A DNA stretch of 64,000 nt, taken from Bacteroidota bacterium (GTDB lineage: Bacteria > Bacteroidota > Bacteroidia > Chitinophagales > Saprospiraceae). The notes under the pieces were generated by a model, which saw only the letters and a program-made list of their open reading frames with translations, did no database searches and was not told the DNA's origin. Below, in pieces: positions 9,288 to 19,336 of this stretch. The DNA is taken from NCBI GenBank assembly GCA_016124585.1, contig WGNL01000018.1:248001-312000 (forward strand), in the 5' to 3' direction. A program made the position numbers and the translations under genes. Position 1 is the first letter of the stretch. Each line of letters begins with the position of its first letter.

Positions 9288-10394
9288 CTATGCTTTATAA
9301 AAAGGCAGCTTCACCACCTTCGCAGCCAGTTTTTTACTGCCCACTGCTATCTGAATGTCATTGCCTTCCTTCGCAAATGGTGTTGTCACGTATCCCATGC
9401 CGATGGGCTTGTCCAGCGAAGGAGACTGCGTGCCGGAGGTCACTTTGCCGATGGTGTTGCCGTCCATGTCCTCGATAAGGTAATCGTGGCGGGGCACCCG
9501 GCGGTCGAGTACTTCGAAAGCGACGAGCTTGCGGCTGAGGCCTTCGGCTTTTTGTTGGCGAAGAAAATCGGCGTCGTTGAAGTCGCCTTTGTTCAGTTTG
9601 GTAATCCAACCAAGGCCAGCTTCCAATGGGGAAGTGGTGTCGTCGATGTCGTTGCCGTAGAGCGCAAAGCCCATTTCGAGGCGGAGCGTGTCCCGTGCAC
9701 CGAGGCCGATGGGCTTGATGCCGTAGCTTTCGCCAGCGGCAAAAACGGCGTCCCACAGCTTTTCCAAATCTTCATTTTTTACGTAAATCTCAAATCCCCC
9801 GGAGCCAGTGTAGCCGGTGGCGCTTACCAGCACATTGTCAATGCCTGCGAATTTGCCCTTGGCGAACGTGTAATATTTCATGCTGTGCAGGTCAATGTCC
9901 GTGAGGGATTGCAGCGCATCGGCAGCTTTAGGGCCTTGCACGGCGAGGAGGCCGGTTTCGTCAGAAATGTTGATCATGCGGGCCTCGAAGTTGTTGTGCT
10001 TCGAAATCCAGTCCCAGTCTTTGTCAATATTGCTAGCATTGACGACGAGCATGAAAGCCTGTTCGCCTTCGGCGCACATATCCTGTGGCAAGCGGTACAC
10101 GAGCAGGTCGTCCACGATGCCGCCTTTGCCGTTGGGCAGGCAGGAGTACTGCACGTCGCCGATTTCGAGTTTGGAGGCGTCGTTGGAAGTCACTTTCTGA
10201 ACAAGGTCAAGCGCCTGTTTGCCCCGGACGATGAACTCGCCCATGTGGGACACGTCGAAAACTCCGACGCCCTTGCGCACGGTCTCATGCTCCTCTCGGA
10301 TGCCCGCATAGCTGATGGGCATGTTGTAGCCAGCGAACTCAGCCATTTTTGCGCCGAGGGCAGTGTGCTTGTCTGTTAGTGGTGTATTTTTCAT
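9288..10394 (-). CDS. gcvT: Glycine cleavage system aminomethyltransferase (T protein)
   Basis: 368 aa; [61 protein letters not shown]. Confidence 0.96.
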   Translation of the reverse strand: MKNTPLTDKHTALGAKMAEFAGYNMPISYAGIREEHETVRKGVGVFDVSHMGEFIVRGKQALDLVQKVTSNDASKLEIGDVQYSCLPNGKGGIVDDLLVYRLPQDMCAEGEQAFMLVVNASNIDKDWDWISKHNNFEARMINISDETGLLAVQGPKAADALQSLTDIDLHSMKYYTFAKGKFAGIDNVLVSATGYTGSGGFEIYVKNEDLEKLWDAVFAAGESYGIKPIGLGARDTLRLEMGFALYGNDIDDTTSPLEAGLGWITKLNKGDFNDADFLRQQKAEGLSRKLVAFEVLDRRVPRHDYLIEDMDGNTIGKVTSGTQSPSLDKPIGMGYVTTPFAKEGNDIQIAVGSKKLAAKVVKLPFYKA

Positions 10395-10427
10395 AATGCT
10401 TTGATTGTTAAATGGTTAGGTTTATAA

Positions 10428-10566
10428 AGTTGGCAGTTTGACAGTTGGCGGTAGGCAGTCAGTTTGCCAGATATTTAGTTCCTTAGTCAATAAAATGGCG
10501 TTTGACTAATAAACTAATGGACTTCAAGATTGACTGCCAACTGCTAACTGACGAACTGCCAACTAT
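10428..10566. repeat. Inverted pair of degenerate GTTGGCA / TGCCAAC heptamer arrays
   Basis: agttggcagtttgacagttggcggtaggcag ... gactgccaactgctaactgacgaactgccaact between gcvT and the PPIase gene. Confidence 0.8.
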
Positions 10567-12572
10567 GACTTTGGTTCCACGAGGTTCACTTCATCCATCA
10601 CGTCGCCGACTTCCAGTTTTGCTACTACATCCATGCCTTCCCGCACTTTTGCGAAGATGGTGTAGTTGCCGTCGAGGTGTGGCGTCGGACTGTAGGTGAT
10701 GAAAAATTGGGCTGATTCGGTGTTGTTTCCAGCGGAAGCCATACCTACGTAACCCTCTTGGTCGTAATGCAGGTAGGGCAGTTCGGAGCGGATGGCATAG
10801 CTGGGGCCACCGTAACCATCGCCACGGGAGCAGCCGCCTTGTGCCACGAAATTGGGCACGATGCGGTGGAAGTTTTTACCGTTGTAATATTTGTCCTTGA
10901 TGAGTTCCAAAAAATTGGAAACTGTACCTGGCGCTTGGTCAGCAAGCAGGTCGAGCGTGATATTTCCTTTGGCAGTTTTTATGAGTACAGTGGAACCCGG
11001 CTTGAGGTCAGTGATGATTTTCCAATCAATTTTATGGGTAAACTTGGGCTTCATGGGCACAAATGCCTCCCCTTTGAAATAATCAAGTGTGTGCTTTACC
11101 TCGTTGTAGGTTTCGATTTCTTGCGGCAAGCGCAGTTTTTTTAGTGCATTTTCCAGAACTGGCAAACTGTCAAAAACAGTCTTGAATTTGGCTGTAGAGT
11201 CCCGAAGCACATCTGCCGCTACGGCCATCATACCCACATCGCCAGTGGTGATAGCATCCTGAAAGCACTCTGCCAGTTCCCTTCGGGCCGTGATGCCACC
11301 CCCAAAAAAGGAACTGAAATTGGGCATTCTGGCAATGTTGGCCAATGCCTCCACACTGGCCGTGCGAACTACTACAAACTCTGATGGATAAGCGGCATCC
11401 CGAATGTACCGATAGTTCCAGCCGTATTGACCTAGTGCTTTCAATGCAGCTGCTTTCTCATAAGGTGAGTCAGCGTTTTCAAATCGGCGCTTGATTTCCC
11501 AGTTTAGGTATTTTCGGCTTTCCTCAAAACCATAGGGCAGGTACTTGGAGGCCGCTGCGTACATAGTCATCGCAATTTCCCATTTCCGGTTTGGCTGCTT
11601 CGCAATTTCCCAGTAAGTACTGGCTTCAGTTGGTACGCCGTGTTCCACAAAAAACTCGGCAGCCGTGATGGCGACTGGCAGGCTTTGGTCGGAAATAGCA
11701 CCGTAAACCGTGGCTTTCACCGTTTCATAATCGCAATTGCCAAATGCTCTCAGGATATTACATTTCACCCGATAGTCACGCTCCACGTTATACTGTAACA
11801 ATAGTGCGTTAGCAGCACGTTCGGTCTTGGTTTTGCCGAGGGCAATGGCAAGGCACATGCGGATGCGATAATCCTCTTCCCTTGCCAACGCTGGCGCCAG
11901 CAAGCTGTCGGCTTTTTCCCAATCTTTTATTTTTATCCTTGAAAGATAGTTGGCTCCGATAAAACGGACACTGTTCGGGTATTTAGAGCTGGTGGCAAAA
12001 TCCATCATTTTTGCCGTGCCAGCTGCCGTAGTAGAGTCTCGCAGTCCGAAACGGTAGATACCCCAGGCTTGGCCTTCCATCAGCGTAGTATCGGTAAGCT
12101 TGTAGGTGCCAATGCTGACGAGGTTGTCCAGCATTTTTTTGGTACCGCATTTTCCGATGGCCTCCATGATAGCAGCATTGATATTCTTTGAAATTCCTAC
12201 CGTATCACCCCTGTCGAAGCCCTTTATAAGCAGTGGTTCAGCTCTTTTATCCCCAATTTGGCCCAAGGCATAGGCTGCCGCTATGCGGATTTCCTCCTCT
12301 GGGTCACTAAGCATATAGGCTAGGCTGTCAATGGCGGCATTATCCTTAATGGAAGCAAAAGCGATGACTGCCATGTAGCGCAATGTGGCATCCTTGCTTT
12401 TGAAATAGGCGAGTAAGCTGTCAGTTTGGCCACGATCTTTCAGGTCGTAAACTTCCTGGTAGGTTGGGTTGGTAAAGTCAAGGTGTACACCCATTGCTTT
12501 TTCCTCCGACGGCGGCACGCATTGTGTGAAGAGGCCAATACAAACTATCAGTAAGGGTAAATATTTGCTCAT
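10563..12572 (-). CDS. HEAT-repeat / cyclophilin-type peptidyl-prolyl isomerase lipoprotein
   Basis: 669 aa; LFTQC lipobox; HEAT-like repeats (AAAYALGQIGDKRAEPLLIKG...); C-terminal cyclophilin (KNFHRIVPNFVAQGG, SAQFFI). Confidence 0.88.
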   Translation of the reverse strand: MSKYLPLLIVCIGLFTQCVPPSEEKAMGVHLDFTNPTYQEVYDLKDRGQTDSLLAYFKSKDATLRYMAVIAFASIKDNAAIDSLAYMLSDPEEEIRIAAAYALGQIGDKRAEPLLIKGFDRGDTVGISKNINAAIMEAIGKCGTKKMLDNLVSIGTYKLTDTTLMEGQAWGIYRFGLRDSTTAAGTAKMMDFATSSKYPNSVRFIGANYLSRIKIKDWEKADSLLAPALAREEDYRIRMCLAIALGKTKTERAANALLLQYNVERDYRVKCNILRAFGNCDYETVKATVYGAISDQSLPVAITAAEFFVEHGVPTEASTYWEIAKQPNRKWEIAMTMYAAASKYLPYGFEESRKYLNWEIKRRFENADSPYEKAAALKALGQYGWNYRYIRDAAYPSEFVVVRTASVEALANIARMPNFSSFFGGGITARRELAECFQDAITTGDVGMMAVAADVLRDSTAKFKTVFDSLPVLENALKKLRLPQEIETYNEVKHTLDYFKGEAFVPMKPKFTHKIDWKIITDLKPGSTVLIKTAKGNITLDLLADQAPGTVSNFLELIKDKYYNGKNFHRIVPNFVAQGGCSRGDGYGGPSYAIRSELPYLHYDQEGYVGMASAGNNTESAQFFITYSPTPHLDGNYTIFAKVREGMDVVAKLEVGDVMDEVNLVEPKS

Positions 12573-13363
12573 TTATCTTTGATTACTTCAATTTTTTTGT
12601 TGTTCAACCAACGCTTCAAAAATACTTTGTTGTTGGAAAGCTCCACGATGTAATAATGGCTGTAGGCGCAAAAAACTGGTGATTTTGAAGCTAGCTCCAC
12701 TGTCACAGTTCCAGGCGTAAAGTAACTGGAATGTATAAAGAAAAGCTCATTTTTTCTTTTCAATAAATAACCTACGTGGCTTTGACCTAAGCCTACAAAA
12801 TAAATTCCATCAGAGGTTTTGGATTTAATCTGTGCAATGTTCTCGGCACTATTGGCTCCTTCCATTTCGATAATTTTAGTGCCAACAGCTAAAGATTTAG
12901 CTTCATTTTCAGGTTTTTGCTGTGCAAGTTGAAAGCGGTTCACATTTAAACCCACTTGCTGCAAGGTTGTAGAAACGAAGTAGCCACAAGCGATTTCGCC
13001 CTGCTGTGGCTGGTCGGTGTGCCCATCGAAGCTCCAAGTAGTACCGTACCAATGCGGGATGATTTCGTCCACTAAAAGCTGTTCGAACTGCATTCCTATT
13101 TCGTTGAACTCCATTGAATTCAGCGATTTTTTAATGGCTTTTACCTTTGAGCATGTCTGTGTATAGTTGCTTCGTTGGGGCTTAAGTTTTATTCCAAAAT
13201 CAGCCCAATTGATTGTATCGTTTTCAAGTAGGCCTTCGGCTTCTTTGGCAACCACTTTGGCATAAAACGCTGGTTTAGAGGTCCAAAATTTATTTACCAA
13301 AATCAAATATGCAACAACGATGGCAAGCGTTACTAAGCTGAATAGGATAGCGGCCTTTTTCAT
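12569..13363 (-). CDS. Hypothetical exported/membrane-anchored protein
   Basis: 264 aa, N-terminal TM; overlaps the next gene by ATGA. No recognised family. Confidence 0.7.
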   Translation of the reverse strand: MKKAAILFSLVTLAIVVAYLILVNKFWTSKPAFYAKVVAKEAEGLLENDTINWADFGIKLKPQRSNYTQTCSKVKAIKKSLNSMEFNEIGMQFEQLLVDEIIPHWYGTTWSFDGHTDQPQQGEIACGYFVSTTLQQVGLNVNRFQLAQQKPENEAKSLAVGTKIIEMEGANSAENIAQIKSKTSDGIYFVGLGQSHVGYLLKRKNELFFIHSSYFTPGTVTVELASKSPVFCAYSHYYIVELSNNKVFLKRWLNNKKIEVIKDK

Positions 13364-13389
13364 GATTTTTGATTTTCAACACAAAAACA

Positions 13390-15978
13390 TCATCCACCAT
13401 TAAAGCCGTCATCTATTGGTTTTTTCTTTGTGGAGGTGTCCCGTTTCAACACCTTGCCGGTGCCGAATGGGTCTTCGTAAAAATCATCTCCACCTGCCGG
13501 AGGGGTTGATTCATCATCGGTGCCTGCACCTTCCTCGTCAGAGCCGCCTCGGTTATCATAGTCGTTACAATCAAGTCCTATGCTGAGATCGCCGCCGGGT
13601 TTTTGGAAGTGGGCTTTTGTATTATAACCAGTCGCCTTTGGGTCTTTTTCCAAACTCAAAATGAACTCCCTGCAAAAAGGTTTGGCCATTCTACTGCCTT
13701 GTCCTTCGCCTATGGAGAGGAAGCGTATCCAACGATCTTCGCCGCCCACCCAAGTGCCTACCACGAGGCTTGGCGTGATACCCATGAACCATCCGTCCAC
13801 ATAGTCATTGGTTGTACCCGTTTTGCCACCAATTTCGCTACTTGTAGCACCCATAGTGCCTCTCACAGCATACTTGAGCATTTCTACCATTACGTAGTTG
13901 GGTTCTTCCTGAAGTGCCTGTTTATCTTGTTCCTCCTGTGAATAAATGGTACGCCCGTTTTTATCTTCGATTCTGGTGATGTAAATCGGCTTGCTGTAAT
14001 AGCCATTATTGGCAAAAGTGGTGTATGCGCCGGTCATGTCCATCACGCTCATGTCGGCAGCACCGAGGCAAATGGAGGGCTGTTTTGGGATTTTTTTCGT
14101 GTCAACGCCCATGTTGTCCAGTAGTTCGATAACGGGTTCTGTACTTCCCAACTGTTGCATGAGAAAGACCGAGACCGAGTTCACAGATTTTTGAAGCGCC
14201 GTGCGCAAGCGCATTTTGCGATAACTGAACTTTCCCTCTGTGTTCTGTGGTGTCCAATCCTTCAGTAATTTAAAATTACCGGTATTGGCATAGATGGTGC
14301 GCGGCACATCGTCCACCTCCATGCAGGGTGAAACACCTTGCAGTGCAATTGCGGTAGCATAAATAAAAGGCTTGAAAGTAGAGCCGACCTGACGGTTGGA
14401 GCGGGTATGGTCGTAGGCAAAGTATTTATGGTTGATACCCCCAATCCATGCTTTCACATGTCCAGTTTTTGGTTCTATGGAAAGCGAACCGATTTGCAGC
14501 ATCATGTGGTGGTATTTCAGTGAATCGAGCGGTGACATCACAGTATCCTTTTCCATGTTTGGATTATAATCGAACACCGTCATCTTCACTTTTTTATTAA
14601 ACTCGACCTCTACGTTTTTCTGGAAAGCCTCCCATTTGCGTTTCAGTTCGTTCCATTTATCCAGTTCCATGGCTTTACGCTGGGGGCCACTCAAGTCTTT
14701 TCCCTTCAGCATTTTCTCAATCACAGCATCGTTGAGTCGCAAGCCTTCTACATCGGCTTCGAGGTCAGCCTCTAAGGAGCCAATGGCTTGGTCTCGCATG
14801 GTAATATAACGGTCGGAGGTGCGTACCATTTGCGAAAGCTTGCGCTTGCGATAAGCCAATTCAGCTTCCGTGGTTTTGGAGTCCTTGTAGTCCCAAGGTG
14901 ATTTTTTCATGCTTTTGTTCCACAGGTTCCAAAACTTGTTTTGCTCTTTGGCCATGTGTTTTATCATTTCCTCCTCGGCGTGCTGCTGGATGATGGGGTC
15001 GATGGTCGTATAAATTTTCAAGCCATCTTTCCAGATATTGTAAGGCGAGCCATCGGGTTTCTTTCGGGCCTCGTCGCTCACAAGTATTACCTTCATCAAT
15101 TCTTCGGCAAGGGAAGAGCGGAAGTAAGTGGCCAGGCCCTGCGTATGCGTCTTGCGGCGGAACCGGGATAAGTCAACGGGTAGCACTTTCAATGAATCGT
15201 ACGCTGCCTGTTTGATGATACCGTTTTTGCGCATTTGATCCAGCACCACCGAGCGTCGCTGCGTTGCTTTTTCCAGTTTTCTTTTCGGGTTAAACAGCGA
15301 AGGGTTTTTCAACATGCCCACCAGCATGGCTGCTTCTTGGATATTTAGGGAGTCTTGTCCTTTACCAAAGTAGGTCTCTGAGGCAGATTTAATACCATAG
15401 CTATCGTAAAGGAAGTCAAATTTATTGAGGTACATCGCCATGATTTCCTCCTTGGTGTACTTGCTTTCGAGGCGCACGGCAATGATCCACTCCTTTAGTT
15501 TTTGTGGGATGCGACCTATGAGGCTGGTAGCTCTTTGTCCCGTAAAAAGCAATTTTGCCAACTGCTGCGTGATGGTACTTGCCCCGCCACTGCTTTTGTC
15601 GCCGAGCATGAATGTCTTGACCATTGAACGCCCTAGTGCCCGGAAATCTATGCCGGAATGCTTGTAAAAACGTTCGTCTTCAGTGGCTACCAGTGCCTGC
15701 TCCACGTAAGGGGAAAGCTCGCTAAAATCAACGGGTACCCGATTTTCGATAAAATATCGGCCCATGACCGTTCCGTCGTCGGCAATTATTTGAGAGGCAA
15801 GTTCACTCTTCGGGTTTTCGAGTTCCTCCGTATCGGGCAGGTCGGAGAAGGAGAGGAGAAACATTGTCAGGAAGATGCCGACAATGCCCAAGACAAGCAG
15901 TCGCCACATCCAACGGATGATGCGGTGGTATACCGGAAGCCTCATTTCTCGTAGTCGTTGCGGGGTGATGTCGGACAT
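13390..15978 (-). CDS. Class A penicillin-binding protein (PBP1A-type transglycosylase/transpeptidase)
   Basis: 862 aa; VATEDERFYKHSGIDFRALGRS, GGASTITQQLAKLLF, RSNRQVGSTFKPFIYATA, GKTGTTNDYVDGWF. Confidence 0.95.
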   Translation of the reverse strand: MSDITPQRLREMRLPVYHRIIRWMWRLLVLGIVGIFLTMFLLSFSDLPDTEELENPKSELASQIIADDGTVMGRYFIENRVPVDFSELSPYVEQALVATEDERFYKHSGIDFRALGRSMVKTFMLGDKSSGGASTITQQLAKLLFTGQRATSLIGRIPQKLKEWIIAVRLESKYTKEEIMAMYLNKFDFLYDSYGIKSASETYFGKGQDSLNIQEAAMLVGMLKNPSLFNPKRKLEKATQRRSVVLDQMRKNGIIKQAAYDSLKVLPVDLSRFRRKTHTQGLATYFRSSLAEELMKVILVSDEARKKPDGSPYNIWKDGLKIYTTIDPIIQQHAEEEMIKHMAKEQNKFWNLWNKSMKKSPWDYKDSKTTEAELAYRKRKLSQMVRTSDRYITMRDQAIGSLEADLEADVEGLRLNDAVIEKMLKGKDLSGPQRKAMELDKWNELKRKWEAFQKNVEVEFNKKVKMTVFDYNPNMEKDTVMSPLDSLKYHHMMLQIGSLSIEPKTGHVKAWIGGINHKYFAYDHTRSNRQVGSTFKPFIYATAIALQGVSPCMEVDDVPRTIYANTGNFKLLKDWTPQNTEGKFSYRKMRLRTALQKSVNSVSVFLMQQLGSTEPVIELLDNMGVDTKKIPKQPSICLGAADMSVMDMTGAYTTFANNGYYSKPIYITRIEDKNGRTIYSQEEQDKQALQEEPNYVMVEMLKYAVRGTMGATSSEIGGKTGTTNDYVDGWFMGITPSLVVGTWVGGEDRWIRFLSIGEGQGSRMAKPFCREFILSLEKDPKATGYNTKAHFQKPGGDLSIGLDCNDYDNRGGSDEEGAGTDDESTPPAGGDDFYEDPFGTGKVLKRDTSTKKKPIDDGFNGG

Positions 15979-16169
15979 CTTTTAATTTTGGTTTTCCGGC
16001 TATAGACCGTTTTATTAGAACGGCCTCCCTCGCCGGTTTTGGCGCAAAACTACGAAAGGAAGTTGGGATGTTTTCAGTAAATGGGTTTCTTCCTTTTTAA
16101 GCATAAGCAGTGAAACTCACCGCCGCAATGCTTATGATTGCACCAATTTTTTAAAAAACATTTTGACCT

Positions 16170-16622
16170 ATGCGAGCAGTCATCCAAAGGGTTACCCAAG
16201 CTTCCGTCACGATTGAGGGTCATCTCAAATCCCAAATCGGTGCTGGCCTGCTTATCCTGCTCGGCGTAGAAGACGCCGATGGTGTGGAAGATATTGAGTG
16301 GCTCACTAAAAAAATTGCGCAGCTAAGGATTTTTGGTGACGCTGGAGGGTTGATGAACCTTTCGGTACAGGACATTGGGGGGCAAATTATTGTTGTCAGC
16401 CAGTTTACGCTACATGCAAGCACCAAAAAAGGCAACCGCCCTTCTTTTATTCGTGCGGCCAGGCCAGAAGTGGCCATTCCCATTTATGAAAAATTTGTCG
16501 CTACCCTTAGGGAAACCGCTGGGCTAGAGGTACTCACTGGCGAGTTTGGCGCTGATATGAAAGTTTCACTCCTCAATGATGGCCCAGTAACGATTGTAAT
16601 GGACACGAAGGCGAAGGAGTGA
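16170..16622 (+). CDS. dtd: D-aminoacyl-tRNA deacylase
   Basis: 150 aa; [41 protein letters not shown], [19 protein letters not shown]. Confidence 0.97.
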   Translation: MRAVIQRVTQASVTIEGHLKSQIGAGLLILLGVEDADGVEDIEWLTKKIAQLRIFGDAGGLMNLSVQDIGGQIIVVSQFTLHASTKKGNRPSFIRAARPEVAIPIYEKFVATLRETAGLEVLTGEFGADMKVSLLNDGPVTIVMDTKAKE

Positions 16623-16624
16623 TA

Positions 16625-16702
16625 GCATTGTTGAATTGTTTCATTGCTGAACTGTTGCCCGCATCACGAAAACAATTCAACAATGAAACAATTCAACAAT
16701 AT
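16625..16702. repeat. Inverted pair of TTGTTGAA / AATTCAACA short-repeat arrays
   Basis: attgttgaattgtttcattg ... caattcaacaatgaaacaattcaacaat; shares spacer GCATCACGAAAA with the copy near 1728. Confidence 0.85.
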
Positions 16703-16705
16703 AAA

Positions 16706-17197
16706 TCACCTCCCAAAATCATCCTGCACCCGTACGATATCGTCTTCATCGGAAGGGTGGGCAGGGTCGGTATGTTGCCAGATTTCGGCAAGTACGCCCC
16801 AGTCGTCCAAGCCAATGAGGCGGTGGCGCTCGCCACATTCTAAATGCACAATTTCACCAAGCGCCAAGGATTTTGTGCCTTGTTGCTCATCAGTGAGGCT
16901 AGTGGCCACACCAGCTACTCCATCAATGAGCCTCCAGATTTCGGAACGGCGATGATGATATTGCCACGACAAGCGTTTGTCGGGGGCCACTACGAGGAAC
17001 TTTGGGCTTAACTTTTCGAAACCTTCAAAATCGGAAAGCGGAACTCCTGGAAAATAGGTTTGGATAAAGCGGTGCGCCTGCGCCTCGTCAATGACAAAAA
17101 AACCGCCCCAAGGTCTTGAATCATCTTTTTTTACAATGGTAAAACCCTCGCTTTCAAGGCGTTGGGCCACTTTTTTGAGGAACTCGTTTTTTGTCAT
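16706..17197 (-). CDS. Cupin / type II mannose-6-phosphate isomerase-like protein
   Basis: 163 aa; FLVVAPDKRLSWQYHHRRSEIWRLIDG, HLECGERHRL cupin motifs. Confidence 0.8.
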   Translation of the reverse strand: MTKNEFLKKVAQRLESEGFTIVKKDDSRPWGGFFVIDEAQAHRFIQTYFPGVPLSDFEGFEKLSPKFLVVAPDKRLSWQYHHRRSEIWRLIDGVAGVATSLTDEQQGTKSLALGEIVHLECGERHRLIGLDDWGVLAEIWQHTDPAHPSDEDDIVRVQDDFGR

Positions 17198-17333
17198 AAA
17201 TCGCTGATTTTAAGATTTTTCGAAAGCAGGGAGCAAAAATAAGGCTTCTTTCGATTGGTCAAAACGACCTAGTGGGCACTTTCGTTTGATTAACTTTGCC
17301 GGAGGCGAGCAAAAAATTACCGCCAGTTAGGCC

Positions 17334-18473
17334 ATGCTTGAATCCATTTTGCTTTTCGGTTTCGTGGCCGCCACGGCGGTACAGCTTTTTTTCTGGATTT
17401 TCATCTTTGGGAAACTGGCGAGGCACCCAGTGGAAAAAATTTCAAAAAGCCCAGCCCAATCCCCAGTTCTTCCTACTTCCACATCCGCCCCAAGTGTATC
17501 CCTCATTATCTGTGCGCACAACGAAGAAGAAAATTTATCGCGCTTTTTCGACCGTTTCGTAAATCAAACCTACCGTTCCCTCGAAATTCTGGTCGTCTTA
17601 CACAATTCATGTGACAATTCTTTAAATGTATTATCATCTTTGCAACGCAGATTCAGCCACTTACGCATTATCGTTTGCGATGATGGAAAGATAGGGAAAA
17701 AATTTGCCCTTGCGAAGGGGATTGAGCAGGCTAAACACCAAGTTCTTTTACTTACGGATGCCGACTGCGTGCCAGCAAGCCAAGATTGGGTTCAGGGAAT
17801 GGTAGCTGGCATGGATGAAAATACCCACATCGTGCTCGGCGTGGCGCCTTACGACGAGGCTCCTGGTCCCCTGAACAAATTTGTCAGGTACGAGGCATGC
17901 TACACTGCGATGCAGTATTTGTCCCTCGCACTGGCCGGGCATCCCTACATGGGGGTCGGTCGGAACCTGGCTTACCGAAGGGAGCTTTACGAGCGTACGG
18001 GCGGCTTTCGCAGTCACGAGCACCTTGCGTCAGGCGATGACGACTTGTTCGTTAACGCAGCGGCTCGGCGTGGGAAAGTTGGCATCCGGCTCAACCCCCG
18101 AACCTTTGTTTACTCTAAACCCAAATTGACCTGGCGGGCTTATTATCGCCAAAAGACAAGGCATTTTTCGACCGGTTCAGAATATAAATTTAAAGATAAA
18201 TTTATCCTTAGTTTGCTCACTATGAGCCACTTACTACACTTTTTTTTGGGAGGCTTGTTACTGATATTCAAAATTAGCATAATGTTTGCTCTATTGGGAT
18301 ATGCGGTGAGAATGGGTGTAGTAATGGCCGTAGGCAGCGTTATCTTGAGCAAGTTGCAGCACCGTTCGTTGCGGATTTGGCTCCCAGTTTTAGATACCTT
18401 GCTGATACTTTACTATCTCGTGTTCGCACCGTCAGTTCTCATGAACAACGACGACACCCAGCGATGGAATTAA
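17334..18473 (+). CDS. Family 2 glycosyltransferase (membrane)
   Basis: 379 aa; SLIICAHNEEENL, LLLTDADCVPAS, GVGRNLAYRRELY, C-terminal TMs. Confidence 0.9.
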   Translation: MLESILLFGFVAATAVQLFFWIFIFGKLARHPVEKISKSPAQSPVLPTSTSAPSVSLIICAHNEEENLSRFFDRFVNQTYRSLEILVVLHNSCDNSLNVLSSLQRRFSHLRIIVCDDGKIGKKFALAKGIEQAKHQVLLLTDADCVPASQDWVQGMVAGMDENTHIVLGVAPYDEAPGPLNKFVRYEACYTAMQYLSLALAGHPYMGVGRNLAYRRELYERTGGFRSHEHLASGDDDLFVNAAARRGKVGIRLNPRTFVYSKPKLTWRAYYRQKTRHFSTGSEYKFKDKFILSLLTMSHLLHFFLGGLLLIFKISIMFALLGYAVRMGVVMAVGSVILSKLQHRSLRIWLPVLDTLLILYYLVFAPSVLMNNDDTQRWN

Positions 18474-19135
18474 CACTAACGAAGCACCCAGTAAGCGCAA
18501 CAACTGCGACCTCCACAAGGCTTTCACCCAAGGCATCCGAAGACTACCAACTTGTCAAGGCAGCCATCACCGGTAATCAGCAAGCCTACTCCACACTATT
18601 AGACCGTTACCGTGCCAGCGTGTACAACCACCTTTTCAAGATGGTTCGCAACCACGACGATGCGGAAGACCTGACCCTCGAAGCATTTGGCAAGGCCTTC
18701 AACAAGCTTTCGACCTATGCACCGCACTACGCATTTTCTACATGGCTTTTCAAAATTGCCGTAAACAACTGCATTGATCATATCCGGAAAAAAAGGTTGA
18801 ACTTCCTGTCCATCGACCAGCCTATGGAGGTAAATGGCGACAAGGATTTCACCGGCACCCTCCGCAACTACGCCCGCAACCCAGAGGAAGAGTTTATTCG
18901 CCAGCAGCGTCTTCAGATGGTGCGCTCGGTGCTAGGCCAACTCAGCAGCAAGTACCGGCTCATGATTGAGCTGCGCTACTACGAGGAACTGAGCTACGAG
19001 GAAATCGCTACCGAATTGGAAATCCCACTCGGCACCGTGAAGGCACAGCTCTTCCGGGCTAAGGAAATGCTCTACACGATGATGCAGAATCCCGGAGCGA
19101 TGGCATACCTAGATAGCAACCACCGGGCGAATTGA
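18464..19135 (+). CDS. RNA polymerase sigma-70 family (ECF-like) factor
   Basis: Region 2 (DAEDLTLEAFGKAFNKL...FSTWLFKIAVNNCIDHIRK) and region 4 (ELSYEEIATELEIPLGTVKAQLFRAKEML). Start chosen at 18464, overlapping the GT gene end by 10 nt. Confidence 0.93.
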   Translation: MELTLTKHPVSATTATSTRLSPKASEDYQLVKAAITGNQQAYSTLLDRYRASVYNHLFKMVRNHDDAEDLTLEAFGKAFNKLSTYAPHYAFSTWLFKIAVNNCIDHIRKKRLNFLSIDQPMEVNGDKDFTGTLRNYARNPEEEFIRQQRLQMVRSVLGQLSSKYRLMIELRYYEELSYEEIATELEIPLGTVKAQLFRAKEMLYTMMQNPGAMAYLDSNHRAN

Positions 19136-19183
19136 CTTTGCCCAAGCATTTTTAGAAAAAGGTATTGGAAAATTATGATGGAT

Positions 19184-19214
19184 AAAAAGGCTTCGGCAGT
19201 ACCGAGGCCTTTTT
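19184..19214 (+). terminator. Intrinsic terminator
   Basis: AAAAAGGCTTCGGcagtacCGAGGCCTTTTT after the sigma factor. Confidence 0.75.
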
Positions 19215-19336
19215 CGTTGAAACCAATTTTACAGTACTTGCGTTTTTTCCAATTCTTATCCCCAACTCCATTCCACGCCAGTTTTTTGGCTTACTTTCGC
19301 ACCCCAATTTCCCATAAATTTTGAATCAAACCGAAC

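Noticed and set aside
9486-10379. 297-aa plus-strand ORF
   Set aside because: Antisense to gcvT, which is unambiguous.
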